Notes: generated by a model not told the origin, from the letters alone. Shown: positions 52,201 to 60,195, numbered from the stretch's first letter. The stretch is 64,000 nt of DNA from an uncultured Thermomicrobiaceae bacterium (GCA_938082375.1 CALKCJ010000038.1:1-64000); one strand, 5' to 3'. Made by a program: numbers and translations.

Positions 52201-54068
52201 CCCGTCTCAGCCTACCCGTTTCGCTGGCTGCCGGCGCGCTGGTCACGCTGGTTGGCCTCCTCCGCGGCGGGCCCGTCGCCAGCCAGCTCGCTCTGGGCGC
52301 TAGCCTGGCCATCGCCGCCGTGCCGGAGGGACTCCCGCTCCTCAGCCGGCTCAGCGAAGCAGCGACCGCGCGCCGACTGGCACAGCGCGGCATTCTGGTG
52401 CGACAGCTTTCGGCAGTCGAGGCCCTTGGCCGGGTCAATGTCCTCTGCGTCGACAAGACCGGGACGCTCACGTACGGTCGGATGACGGTGCAGCGCATCG
52501 TCAGCGACGGCCGCGACGAAGCGCTCGGGCCCACCTGTTCCCTCGCAGCCCGCCGCGTGGTGGCGACAGCCGTGGTGGCCTCCCCAGCGCTCGACCGCAA
52601 GGATGCGCTGGCCCACGCGACCGACGCCGCTATCGTCGAGGCCGCGCACTCGCTTGGGCTCGCGGTGGTCGACGGGGAGATCGAGCGCCTCCAAGAGCTG
52701 CCGTTTGACTCGCTTCGCCCCTATCATGCGGTTCGCTTGCGCGACCGAATCGTGATCAAGGGCAGCCATGAGTTTCTCCTGCCGCGGTGTGTCGCCATCC
52801 GTATGGACGACGAGACCACGCTGCCCCTCTCCCCCTCTCGCATTGACGCCCTTCATACCGCCGCTCTCACCCTTGCCCGCGATGGCCTGCGAGTCCTTCT
52901 CGTCGCGGAAGGGCCTCCCGAGGCGCTACTGGACGACCCGCAGCAGCTCGTTGTCCTGGGTCTGCTCGGCATCGCTGATGCTCTCCGCCCGGGTGTACCG
53001 GATGCAATTCGCCGCTGCCACGAGGCCGGGGTGCGCGTCCTGATGATTACCGGCGACCATCCGGCGACTGCCGAGGCGATCGCCCGCGAGGCTGGTTTGC
53101 CGGTTGGCCCCGGCCGGATTCTCAACGCTTCCCTGCTGCGGGAGCTCGACGACCCTACGCTTGCCGACGAGCTCGCCCAAGCCAGCGTTGTCGCCCGAGC
53201 CACCCCCCTCGATAAACTGCGGATCGTTCAGTTACTCCGCGCCCACGGTGACGTCGTGGCCATGACCGGCGACGGGGTCAACGATGCGCCCGCTCAGCGG
53301 CTCGCCGATGTCGGCATCGCCATGGGCTGGGGCACAGCCGTCGCCCGCGAGGCCGCCGACCTCATCCTGGTTGAAGACGACTTCGCGGTCATTGTCGACG
53401 CCCTGGTGCAGGGCCGCAGCTTTTGGCGGAACATGCGCCGGTCTGTGGCCCTGCTCCTCGGCGGGAACCTGGGTGAGATCGGGATGATCGCGATCCCAAC
53501 TCTGCTTACCGCTACCACGCCTCTCAATACGCGTCAGGTGCTGATGGTCAACCTGATCACCGATGTGCCGCCCGCGCTGGCGATCGCGCTGCAGCAGCCT
53601 CGCTACCTGCGGCTCACCGATTTGGCCCGCGAGGGCGAGCAGGCACTGGACCGCACCCTTCGGGTCGATGTCCTCCGCCGGGCTGCAACGACGGCAATTC
53701 CCGCCGGCGTGGTCACTCTGTGGGCCAGTCGGGCGATCCCCGCCGAGGCCAATACCGTCGGTTTCGCTGCGCTCGTCGCCTCGCAGCTCGCCCAGGCACT
53801 GGAACTGGGTCTCACGGGCAGCGGGCTCACCCCAAGTTTGCTCGCTGGCGTCGCCGCTTCTACCGCCGCACTCGCCGCCTCTGTGGCCATTCCCCCAGCT
53901 CGAGCACTCCTCGGCCTGGCCCCGTTGAGTCCAACTGGGCTTATGCTCGTCGGTCTGGCCATCGGCGCAACCGTGATCAGCAGCCGACTGACCGTGGCAC
54001 TGATCCGCGAACTCCCGTCCTTACCAGCACTCTACCCGTTGCCCGCTCCAGTTCCCTCGAGAGCGTGA
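49239..54068 (+). CDS. Large P-type cation-transporting ATPase (CtpH/CtpI-like, 1609 residues)
   Basis: About twice the length of a usual P-type ATPase. Residues 1-175 contain two HMA-like beta-alpha-beta folds without the metal-binding CxxC ('VRVAHRLPGRVRFRIEV', 'WQRVRLRVAGLEGNQALA'). A second, apparently degenerate membrane and ATPase-like half follows (180-750). Residues 755-1600 are a complete pump: actuator 'DESALTGESLP', the membrane motif 'AAVPEGLPLL', phosphorylation site 'CVDKTGTLTYG' (Asp1072), 'MITGDHPATAEAIA' and 'MTGDGVNDAPAQRLADVGIA'. The PEGLP motif suggests Ca, Mg or another hard cation rather than copper. Mycobacterial CtpH and CtpI have similar size and build. Confidence 0.9.
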   Translation: MTTVSSDTPVVRVAHRLPGRVRFRIEVDDEAKLSRLPQALSQGGILDTRVDPLTGSVLVHYDPKTTTEDAVKQRLEQILQRTIAHPVQAAPAGHPPSHRAAVDHRTVRADSQGHRWQRVRLRVAGLEGNQALARELESVLTQLGVRVARASVATGRLLLEHDVETVTLEAILEAVTGLSLPEESPTARRTVLPTDQGPLLYASWRAAVTAGVLGLTAVRQLFGATGPLTTSPLPALAADAVAVLRGFPAFREGLRRALGPAAADLTTSSISIAAQTLSNRQLGLLVSLTEALRLLSALLPWRRAWQRYEAGLLQGRVARPGQRVTLRAGDRAPFESRIERGSAEVLRPDGRIELARPFRRLAAGSLILGGELTVWLATPPPSGPFATSAPQPRLLHWYLRIITPIAFAYAGVVGLVSRSLAAAARALVLVNARTALIGAEAADQGAVARALRGGTLITALRPGRRLTRPTVIVLDHPGLLVEGLELGRCLVLADGLTPGDALALAAQLARATPWREALPAVRSAPNGLDPAAYRLRPIDPATLDQLSDSQHFALQGAAVVLSISERRTNRPAALLALRPKLRPHLASLLDVCARVGTRLLVRLPEEHAPAYLETIGVTRVTAADAVTLVRDLRARGEVVLYVADHGRAGPAFAAAHYSALLATIRQPVDVAVDALVPDFGALAALVDAGHRRDLAVRESVVLSLVANVLALGMGLGAAPSPVLVSLVLGGGAFLALVIGWARLWGGERQTTLPFVDPEPERWGARSADEALRLLGSRPGGLTSAEVRQRRAAPSFDSDEGPWIRALVSQLSSPLLAIMAAGAGLSLAVGASLDVAIITGTLLFNVAIGAWQEQRVSRTAIQLAELSTPPARVLRDGTEVTLPATELVPGDVIRLAFGDRVPADARLLSAENLLVDESALTGESLPAVKDPAARDERAVVLAGTDVLGGTATAVVVAIGENSRLGAAQRALSQTDSSGEHLAQRLAQYTRLSLPVSLAAGALVTLVGLLRGGPVASQLALGASLAIAAVPEGLPLLSRLSEAATARRLAQRGILVRQLSAVEALGRVNVLCVDKTGTLTYGRMTVQRIVSDGRDEALGPTCSLAARRVVATAVVASPALDRKDALAHATDAAIVEAAHSLGLAVVDGEIERLQELPFDSLRPYHAVRLRDRIVIKGSHEFLLPRCVAIRMDDETTLPLSPSRIDALHTAALTLARDGLRVLLVAEGPPEALLDDPQQLVVLGLLGIADALRPGVPDAIRRCHEAGVRVLMITGDHPATAEAIAREAGLPVGPGRILNASLLRELDDPTLADELAQASVVARATPLDKLRIVQLLRAHGDVVAMTGDGVNDAPAQRLADVGIAMGWGTAVAREAADLILVEDDFAVIVDALVQGRSFWRNMRRSVALLLGGNLGEIGMIAIPTLLTATTPLNTRQVLMVNLITDVPPALAIALQQPRYLRLTDLAREGEQALDRTLRVDVLRRAATTAIPAGVVTLWASRAIPAEANTVGFAALVASQLAQALELGLTGSGLTPSLLAGVAASTAALAASVAIPPARALLGLAPLSPTGLMLVGLAIGATVISSRLTVALIRELPSLPALYPLPAPVPSRA

Positions 54069-54378
54069 CGACCCGAGCATCGGCCCCCGCGCTTTGGTGC
54101 GCGTTCCCCGTTGCGATCCCTCTATGCGATCGCCGTTCCTCCCCCTTGTTACGGAAGGCGCACACCAGCGCGTGATCGTCCCTTCGTCGCGCGTTGTCCC
54201 GAATTGCCGCGCCTGCCCTCTGGACCAACGGAATCCTGCCCACGTACGGGCGCTTCCCCCGCTAACCGAGCACCGGGGTTCCCGATTTTAACGAACGCTT
54301 CACAACCCAAGCTGCCGATCGGGCTATCTTCTGAGAGAGAAAACTGGTGCGTGTAGGTGCAAGTGGGCATAAGCGGCG
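54069..54378. other. Intergenic region, nothing recognised
   Basis: About 310 bases after the ATPase gene. No supported gene, clear terminator or known RNA was seen. An A-rich patch near 54340 precedes the next reading frame. Confidence 0.3.
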
Positions 54379-54933
54379 ATGACGGTGTTGATACGAGTCG
54401 CTGAACGTCGATCACGCTTCGTCTCAGATGAACGGGACACGAGCAAGGCGTACGCCTGCGGGTTTCGCGTGGGCTACGCCGTTGGGAACCTCTGCGCCCG
54501 TTTCGGACTGGCTCGCGCACCACGACCCACCCTGCAGGCCACCACGGAACTTCGATCCCACGCACCCCATCCCGATCGCGCCGTTCCAGTGCATCCACGC
54601 GTGCTCCAGCCCTACCGCCTGCCCACCCCCGTGGGAATTGACCGCCGGGCGCTTCACCGTGCTGTCGTGTGCGCCTGCTCGCTGCCGGTCACCAAGCGGG
54701 CTTTCACTCGCGTGCTTGGCCTGAGCCCCCTTGCCGAGCTGACACTGGTGGCCACGCCCCTTCTCACGCTTCTCGCCTTGGGTTCACCGATCACGGCGGA
54801 GGACATCCTGCAGCAGCTCGTCGGGCTTGCAACGCTCGCCCTCGAGCTCCTGCTCATCGCGCTCATCGGTACAGCCGCCGCAGAAATCGTGCTGTCCGCT
54901 CTCGTGATTGTGCAGGCAGCACTGAGCCAGTAA
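54379..54933 (+). CDS. Uncertain hypothetical protein with hydrophobic C-terminus
   Basis: A 184-residue open frame. The C-terminal 75 residues read as two or three membrane-compatible helices ('LTLVATPLLTLLALGSPI', 'LALELLLIALIGTAAAEIVL'), which look real. The N-terminal 100 residues are Arg/Pro/His-rich and may not be coding. A shorter start in the second half is therefore possible, but no strong ribosome site decides it. No family is recognised. Confidence 0.4.
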   Translation: MTVLIRVAERRSRFVSDERDTSKAYACGFRVGYAVGNLCARFGLARAPRPTLQATTELRSHAPHPDRAVPVHPRVLQPYRLPTPVGIDRRALHRAVVCACSLPVTKRAFTRVLGLSPLAELTLVATPLLTLLALGSPITAEDILQQLVGLATLALELLLIALIGTAAAEIVLSALVIVQAALSQ

Positions 54934-54942
54934 AACGACCGT

Positions 54943-54986
54943 TCCCAAACTTGCCATCACGTCATCCCAAACTTGCCATCACGTCA
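54943..54986. repeat. 22-bp tandem direct repeat
   Basis: The unit TCCCAAACTTGCCATCACGT plus CA occurs twice head to tail just after the previous reading frame and before the riboswitch promoter. Confidence 0.8.
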
Positions 54987-55034
54987 GTAGGAAGCAGCGC
55001 CTCCCCGGCACGCGCGAGAGCCTGCATCCGTCGC

Positions 55035-55063
55035 TTGACGGGTCTCGTGACGGCTGCTAGAGT
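55035..55063 (+). promoter_or_regulatory. Promoter of the thiamine salvage operon
   Basis: TTGACG (55035-55040), a 17-base spacer and TAGAGT (55058-55063), about 25 bases before the riboswitch. Confidence 0.75.
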
Positions 55064-55088
55064 GGGGAAGACAACACAACAGCCTTTC

Positions 55089-55182
55089 GTCCCGGGAGCT
55101 TGGGGAACCAGGCTGAGAGGGCGGCTACCGATCCCGCCGCCGACCGGTGAACCTGACCTGGGTAATGCCAGCGGAGGGAGCA
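55089..55182 (+). promoter_or_regulatory. TPP riboswitch (THI element)
   Basis: The two conserved blocks are present: AACCAGGCTGAGAGGG at 55106-55121 (pyrimidine-sensing helix) and ACCTGACCTGGGTAATGCCA then GCGGAGGGA at 55151-55179 (pyrophosphate side). A variable GC stem (GGCGGC..GCCGCC) lies between. Binding of thiamine pyrophosphate should switch off the operon, here probably through the terminator that follows. Confidence 0.95.
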
Positions 55183-55198
55183 CTCATGAGACGTGCAG

Positions 55199-55241
55199 AG
55201 CACCCTGGGCGTAGCGACCGGCTGCCCATGGTGCTTTTCTT
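55199..55241 (+). terminator. Riboswitch-controlled terminator
   Basis: AGCACC-ct-GGGC and GCCC-at-GGTGCT pair around a 13-base loop and are followed by TTTTCTTG. It lies between the riboswitch and tenA, so TPP-dependent transcription termination is the likely mechanism. Confidence 0.75.
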
Positions 55242-55277
55242 GTCGATCGGCAGGCAGCAGCCGGTGGAGCTGGCGCG

Positions 55278-55934
55278 ATGAGCGAGTCTCGTAGCTTTCT
55301 CGCCAGCCTCCTTTCGGAAGCCCGGCCGATCTGGGAGGCCATGGTTCATCACCCCTTCGTCCAAGCGCTGGCAGGCGGAACGCTCGCGCCGGAGCGGTTC
55401 GCCTTTTGGGCCCAGCAGGACTACCTGTTCGTGCGCGAGGCGCTTAAGCTCCGCGGGCTCTCGATCGCCCGCGCGCCCGACGAGGCGATCCGGCGCGCCC
55501 TCATTGACAACGCGGTGGCGCTGAGGCGGGAGCTGGACCTCTTCGAGGAGTACGCGCGGGAGCATGGCCTCAGCCTGGAGGTCGAGCCGAGTCCGGTCTG
55601 CCTCGGCTATGCCGCCTACCGGCAGGCTGCTGCGGCGCTGGGGACGTTCCCCGAGTTTCTCGCCGGAACCTGGGCCGCTGAGAAGGCATACCTCGATACC
55701 TGGTCGGCGGTGAGGAGTGCCGGGTCAGCTGGCCCCTACCAGCAGTGGATCGACAACTGGACGAGCCCGAACTTCGTCGCCTGGGTCGAGTGGTTGGAGG
55801 CGACGCTGGCTCGTCTGCTGGAAGGCCAGCCGCAGGACGTGCTCCAGCACGTGCGGGCGGCATTCCTCACGACCGCCCGCTTCGAGTACCTCTTCTGGGA
55901 GATGGTCTATCGCCGCGAGACCTGGCCAATCTGA
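55278..55934 (+). CDS. TenA family protein without the catalytic cysteine (TenA_E-like)
   Basis: A 218-residue helical-bundle protein: 'IWEAMVHHPFVQALAGGTLA', 'RFAFWAQQDYLFVREALKLR' and the end 'FEYLFWEMVYRRETWPI'. TenA enzymes hydrolyse thiamine breakdown pyrimidines. At the place of the catalytic cysteine found in TenA_C this protein has 'LAGTWAAEKAYLDTW', with Glu, as in the TenA_E branch. The TPP riboswitch upstream and transporter genes downstream fix its role in salvage of thiamine or its pyrimidine part. A second, cysteine-type copy ends the operon. Confidence 0.9.
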   Translation: MSESRSFLASLLSEARPIWEAMVHHPFVQALAGGTLAPERFAFWAQQDYLFVREALKLRGLSIARAPDEAIRRALIDNAVALRRELDLFEEYAREHGLSLEVEPSPVCLGYAAYRQAAAALGTFPEFLAGTWAAEKAYLDTWSAVRSAGSAGPYQQWIDNWTSPNFVAWVEWLEATLARLLEGQPQDVLQHVRAAFLTTARFEYLFWEMVYRRETWPI

Positions 55935-55958
55935 GCGAATGGCCTCGGAGGGAGCGCA

Positions 55959-56543
55959 ATGAGACGACTGCGACAACCGTGGACCACGGCCGAGATCCTC
56001 GTCGTCGCGACGATGGGGATCGCGATCGGCCTCATCTGGGTGCCCTGGACCTGGTTCTACCAGGCGACCGCGGCCGTACTCGGCCCCTGGGCCGCTCACT
56101 TCGTGGGCGGCTTCTGGCTGATCGGCGGCGTGCTCACACCATACATCGTGCGCAAGCCTGGCTCGGCGCTGCTCGGCGAGCTGATCGCCGCCCTGGCCGA
56201 GATGCCACTCACACCCTGGGGCGCGATCGTCCTCCTGGCCGGGCTGATCGAGGGCGGCGCCTGCGAGCTCTTCTTCCTCGCTACCGGCTACCGGCGCTTC
56301 AGCCTACCCTGGCTCATGGGCGCGGCCGCGTTCGGCGGGTTGGCCTTCTCTCTCATATATCTCTATCCCATCCAGGGATGGGGACGCCTGGCGATCGAGG
56401 TACAGATCCTCTACACGCTGATGCGCATGGCCGGTGCGGCGATCCTGGCCGGCGGCGGAGCCAAGCTCATCGCCGACGCCCTGGTGCCGACGGGGGTGCT
56501 CGATGCTTTCCCCATCGCGCGCGAGCGCTGGCCCGAGATCTAG
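55959..56543 (+). CDS. ykoE: ECF transporter S component YkoE (HMP/thiamine)
   Basis: A 194-residue membrane protein with about five helices. 'EILVVATMGIAIGLIWVPWT', 'HFVGGFWLIGGVLTPYIVRK' and 'LIEGGACELFFLATGY' are typical of YkoE, the substrate-binding component for hydroxymethylpyrimidine or thiamine. GGAGGGAGCGC precedes the ATG. It is followed by the ATPase and the T component, so the whole transporter is present. Confidence 0.93.
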   Translation: MRRLRQPWTTAEILVVATMGIAIGLIWVPWTWFYQATAAVLGPWAAHFVGGFWLIGGVLTPYIVRKPGSALLGELIAALAEMPLTPWGAIVLLAGLIEGGACELFFLATGYRRFSLPWLMGAAAFGGLAFSLIYLYPIQGWGRLAIEVQILYTLMRMAGAAILAGGGAKLIADALVPTGVLDAFPIARERWPEI

Positions 56544-58260
56544 CTGCGAGCCGGCTATCCGGGTCGAGGGCCTCACCGTCAAGTATCCCGGCCGCAGGCG
56601 CCCGGCGCTGGAGGAGGTCTCCTTCTCCGTTCAGCCTGGGGAGTTCGTGCTCGTCCTCGGGCCGTCCGGCTGCGGCAAGAGCACGCTGGCGCTGTGTCTG
56701 AACGGCGTGATCCCGCACGCGATCGCGGCGACGATGGATGGGCACGTCCGCGTCACCGGGCTCGATACCCGCCAGGTGCCCCTGACCCGGCTCAGCCAGA
56801 AGGTCGGCGTGGTCTTCCAGGACCCGGAGGCGCAGTTCTGCCTGCTCACCGTCGAGGAGGAGGTGGCCTTCGGGCTGGAGAACCTCGGCGTTTCCCCGGA
56901 CGAGATGCCTGGGCGCATCGCGGCCGCGCTGGAGCTGGTCGGACTGGCCGAGCTGCGAGATCGGCGGATCGACCGGCTCTCCGGCGGCCAGAAGCAGCGG
57001 CTGGCCCTCGCCTGTGTGCTCGCGATGGGCCCCGAAATCCTGGTGCTCGATGAGCCGACCGCGCATCTCGACCCGCAGGCGGCGGCCGATCTCTTCGCCA
57101 CGCTGGCCCGCCTGAAGGCAGCCGGCCGACACACGATCGTCGTGATCGAGCACCGGCTCGACGACCTGATGCCGCTGGTTGACCGTGTCCTGTTGTTCGG
57201 TCCCGAGGGCAGGCTGCTGGCCGAGGGAGCCCCGCGCGCGGTCTTCGCCGGCTACCGGCAGGAACTCGACCGCTTCGGGGTCTGGATCCCGCAGGTGACC
57301 GAGCTGGCCCTCCGGCTGGCGGAGGCCGGCTTCCCACTCGACCCCTTGCCGCTGACGCTCGAGGAGGCGGCCGAGGCGCTGAAGCCGCACCTGCGATGGG
57401 CGCGCCTGCGCTGGCCGCCCATGGTGGACCCACCGGCAGTGCGGCCGGCGGTCGAGGTTCGACGTCTCTCGTACTGCTACCCGTCTGGCCCGCAGGCGCT
57501 CCGCGAGGTGCATCTGGTAATTCCCGAGGGCAGCTTCTTCACCCTGGTCGGCCTAAACGGCGCGGGCAAGAGCACGCTGGCGCTCCACCTCGTTGGCGTG
57601 CTGGAGCCGCCGCCGGAGGCGGTCTGGCTGCTGGGCCGGCCGCTGCGGGCGTACAGGCGAGGGGAACTGCCGCGCGTCGCGAGCTACGTCTTCCAGAATC
57701 CCGAGCACCAGTTCCTGACCAGCACCGTCTACGACGAAGTTGCCTTCGGCCTCCGGGCCCAGGGGCTCGCCGAGCGGGAGGTCGAGACCCGCGTGCGCAC
57801 GGTGCTCGAGGAGTTCGGCCTGGCGGCGCTGGCGTTCGCCCACCCATTCACGCTGAGCCAGGGCGAGAAGCGTCGGCTCTCGGTCGCGACCGCGCTGGTA
57901 TTGCGTCCCCGCCTGCTCATCCTCGACGAGCCGACCTTCGGCCAGGACCGGCAAACCACCACGCTGATCATGACTCGCCTCCGCGAGCTGGTCCGCGGTG
58001 GGGGCACGGTGGTGGCGATCACGCACGACCTACGGCTGGTGGCCGAGGAGGCCAGCGCGGCCGGTGTGCTGGTCGCCGGGCAGGTCGCGTTCGCCGGGCC
58101 GGTGGCTAAGTTGCTGGGCAGCGCGCCACTCCTGCGCCAGGCCGGGCTGGTTCCCCCGCCGCTCGTGCGGCTCGGCCGGCGGCTGGCCGAGCGGGTGGAC
58201 AGGCTACCGCTGCTGAGCACGATCGAGCACTATCTCGCCGCGCTGGGAGCGGAGCGATGA
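56503..58260 (+). CDS. ykoD: ECF transporter ATPase YkoD with two ABC domains
   Basis: A 585-residue tandem ATPase. Domain 1: Walker A 'LGPSGCGKST', signature 'LSGGQKQRLALACVLAMGPE' and Walker B 'ILVLDEPTAHLD'. Domain 2: Walker A 'GLNGAGKST', signature 'LSQGEKRRLSVATALVLRPR' and 'LLILDEPTFGQD'. After the ykoE stop there is no ATG, GTG or TTG in this frame before the domain begins. The start is therefore placed at ATG 56503, inside ykoE, with GGGGGTG six bases upstream. It powers the HMP/thiamine ECF transporter. Confidence 0.92.
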   Translation: MLSPSRASAGPRSSCEPAIRVEGLTVKYPGRRRPALEEVSFSVQPGEFVLVLGPSGCGKSTLALCLNGVIPHAIAATMDGHVRVTGLDTRQVPLTRLSQKVGVVFQDPEAQFCLLTVEEEVAFGLENLGVSPDEMPGRIAAALELVGLAELRDRRIDRLSGGQKQRLALACVLAMGPEILVLDEPTAHLDPQAAADLFATLARLKAAGRHTIVVIEHRLDDLMPLVDRVLLFGPEGRLLAEGAPRAVFAGYRQELDRFGVWIPQVTELALRLAEAGFPLDPLPLTLEEAAEALKPHLRWARLRWPPMVDPPAVRPAVEVRRLSYCYPSGPQALREVHLVIPEGSFFTLVGLNGAGKSTLALHLVGVLEPPPEAVWLLGRPLRAYRRGELPRVASYVFQNPEHQFLTSTVYDEVAFGLRAQGLAEREVETRVRTVLEEFGLAALAFAHPFTLSQGEKRRLSVATALVLRPRLLILDEPTFGQDRQTTTLIMTRLRELVRGGGTVVAITHDLRLVAEEASAAGVLVAGQVAFAGPVAKLLGSAPLLRQAGLVPPPLVRLGRRLAERVDRLPLLSTIEHYLAALGAER

Positions 58261-59090
58261 ACCAGGGCATCTATGTGGAGACCGGCTCTTCTCTGCACCG
58301 GCTGAACCCGCTGACCAAGTTCGGGCTGATCATTCCGACGACGCTCATCCTCACGCTGGTCGTCGATATCGCTGTACCGGCCCTCTTCAGCCTGTTCTTC
58401 CTGCTCGCGCTCCTCACCCTCGGGCGCGTCCCGGCATCGCGGCTGGGCCGGGCGCTGCTACCCTTCTTGCCGGCCGGCATCGGTCTCCTCTGGACCACGG
58501 CTGCCTTCTACCAGGCCCGGATGGCCGAGACGTCTACGGTCGCGCTCGAGCTGGGGCCGTTCCAGTTGACCTGGCCGGGCATCGTCTATGCCGTGAGCAT
58601 CGTCCTGCGCGTGCTGGCCATCTACGCCTCCTCGCTCCTCTTCCTGCTCACGACGCACCCGACCGACTTCATCCTGGCGCTGGTGCAGCAGTGTCGGCTG
58701 CCGGTTCGACTCGGCTACGGCGTGATGGCGGCCTACCGGTTCGTCCCGCTGCTGAGCACGGAGCTGGCGCAGATCCGCGCGGCGCACCGGGTGCGCGGCG
58801 TGCCGGAGGGCGGCGGGCTGCTGGCGGCGCCTCGCCGGCTGCTCGGCTACGCGATCCCGCTCCTGGCGAGCGGCATCCGCCGTGCCCAGCAGGTCGCCGT
58901 GGCGATGGACGCGCGGGCGCTGGGCGCACAGCCGCAGCGGACGTTCTACCGGCGCCTGAGCTTTTCCAGTAGCGACCTCGCGTTCCTGCTGGCGTACGCG
59001 ATCTTCACGGTCATTGTTCTGGCCCTGCTCGTCTGGATGGGGTTACCGGCACGGCTCGATTTCTTTAGCGGGCCGACGATACGACGCTGA
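58257..59090 (+). CDS. ykoC: ECF transporter T component YkoC
   Basis: A 277-residue membrane protein of the EcfT/CbiQ family: 'SSLHRLNPLTKFGLIIPTTL' at the N-terminus, several helices, and the coupling motif 'MAAYRFVPLLSTELAQIRAA' with 'RRAQQVAVAMDARALGAQP', the Ala-Arg-Gly-like loop that contacts the ATPases. It overlaps ykoD by four bases. Confidence 0.94.
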   Translation: MNQGIYVETGSSLHRLNPLTKFGLIIPTTLILTLVVDIAVPALFSLFFLLALLTLGRVPASRLGRALLPFLPAGIGLLWTTAAFYQARMAETSTVALELGPFQLTWPGIVYAVSIVLRVLAIYASSLLFLLTTHPTDFILALVQQCRLPVRLGYGVMAAYRFVPLLSTELAQIRAAHRVRGVPEGGGLLAAPRRLLGYAIPLLASGIRRAQQVAVAMDARALGAQPQRTFYRRLSFSSSDLAFLLAYAIFTVIVLALLVWMGLPARLDFFSGPTIRR

Positions 59091-59100
59091 GGAGGTGGCG

Positions 59101-59208
59101 ATGGAACGCGCGCTGCGCGCCTGGGTGGTGGTCTTGCTGGTGGTAATCGTGATCTGGCTCGTCCTCTTCCTCGGGGTGACGCTCGGCGGCTGGCGCCTGC
59201 TGCCGTAG
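59101..59208 (+). CDS. 35-residue single-pass membrane peptide in the thiamine operon
   Basis: The short frame 'MERALRAWVVVLLVVIVIWL' then 'VLFLGVTLGGWRLLP' follows a strong GAGGAGGTGGCG ribosome site 10 bases after ykoC. It is one hydrophobic helix with positive N-terminal charges. Its place between the T component and tenA2 suggests a small accessory subunit of the transporter. No known family. Confidence 0.65.
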   Translation: MERALRAWVVVLLVVIVIWLVLFLGVTLGGWRLLP

Positions 59209-59279
59209 TGAAGCACGGGCGATGAGCAGGTCGGGACGGGAACGTAGTGAGGCGCTGTTCAGCGAGAGGGAGGAACGCG

Positions 59280-59948
59280 GTGAGCAGGCAGGTGACGGGA
59301 GAGCTGTGGCAGTCGATCGAAGGGATCTACCAGGCGATCCTGGCGCATCCGTTCATCCGGGGGTTGACCGATGGCTCGCTGCCAGAGCCGGCCTTCCGGT
59401 ACTACGTGGTGCAGGACGCGCTCTACCTGCAGGACTATGCCCGCTGCCTAGCGCTGGCCGGGGCAAAGGCGCCGGTGGACGCCTGGTGCGAGATGTTCGC
59501 CGAGCACGCCAAGACGGCACTGGTCGTCGAGCGGTCGCTGCACGAGGGGTTCTTCCAGGGCTGGGGGCTAAGCCCGGAGGCGGTCTACCAGACGCCGAAG
59601 GCGCCAACCAACCTGGCCTACACCTCATACCTGCTGCGGGTGGCCCATGACCGGCCCTTCGAGGAGGTAGTCGGCGCGGTGCTGCCCTGCTACTGGATCT
59701 ACTGGGAGGTAGGGAAGCACCTGGAGCGGGAAGGCTCGCCGCACCCGCTCTACCGGCGCTGGATCGACACCTACGCCTCCGAGGAGTTCGGAACGGTGGT
59801 GCGGCAGGTACTGGAGGTGATGGACCGGGCGGTGGAAGACTTGCCGGAGAGCCGGCGAGCGCCGGTGCGCGAGCACTTCATCACGACCAGCCGCTACGAG
59901 TGGATGTTCTGGGACGCCGCCTATCGGCAGGAGACCTGGCCGGTCTGA
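59280..59948 (+). CDS. tenA: Aminopyrimidine aminohydrolase / thiaminase II (TenA_C type)
   Basis: A 222-residue enzyme that recovers hydroxymethylpyrimidine from degraded thiamine. 'FIRGLTDGSLPEPAFRYYVV', 'QDALYLQDYARCLALAGAKA' and 'LAYTSYLLRVAHDRPFEEVV' match TenA. The catalytic cysteine is in 'VVGAVLPCYWIYWEVG', and the C-terminal 'YEWMFWDAAYRQETWPV' holds the active-site Glu and Tyr. GTG 59280 with GGGAGGAACGCG was chosen over an earlier ATG at 59247 without a good site. Confidence 0.95.
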   Translation: MSRQVTGELWQSIEGIYQAILAHPFIRGLTDGSLPEPAFRYYVVQDALYLQDYARCLALAGAKAPVDAWCEMFAEHAKTALVVERSLHEGFFQGWGLSPEAVYQTPKAPTNLAYTSYLLRVAHDRPFEEVVGAVLPCYWIYWEVGKHLEREGSPHPLYRRWIDTYASEEFGTVVRQVLEVMDRAVEDLPESRRAPVREHFITTSRYEWMFWDAAYRQETWPV

Positions 59949-60092
59949 CCGGCGTCGGCGAGTGGGTGTCGGCTTCCAGTGGTCACCTGGATTTCGCATA
60001 CCCACATCCGGAGGATGACCTTCTGCCTAGGGGCGAGTCGTCGGGCCGCCTGGTGTTTAGCCGGAAGGGCAGCTTCCGAACCTGCCACGACC

Positions 60093-60130
60093 ATTTTGTA
60101 GGGGCGACTGCCGGTCGCCCCTACATTTTG
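60093..60130. terminator. Symmetric hairpin repeat, probable bidirectional terminator
   Basis: ATTTTGTAGGGGCGAC-tgcc-GGTCGCCCCTACATTTT is a long stem with A/T runs on both ends, between the convergent tenA and the small minus-strand gene. The core TGTAGGGGCGACC is a common REP-type sequence in many genomes. Nothing else is seen in 59949-60195. Confidence 0.7.
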
Positions 60131-60195
60131 GCTGGCACCGATCTGCACGCCTGCAAACGGTCGTCGGCCGGCATCACAGCGTGCAGAGCGGCTGA

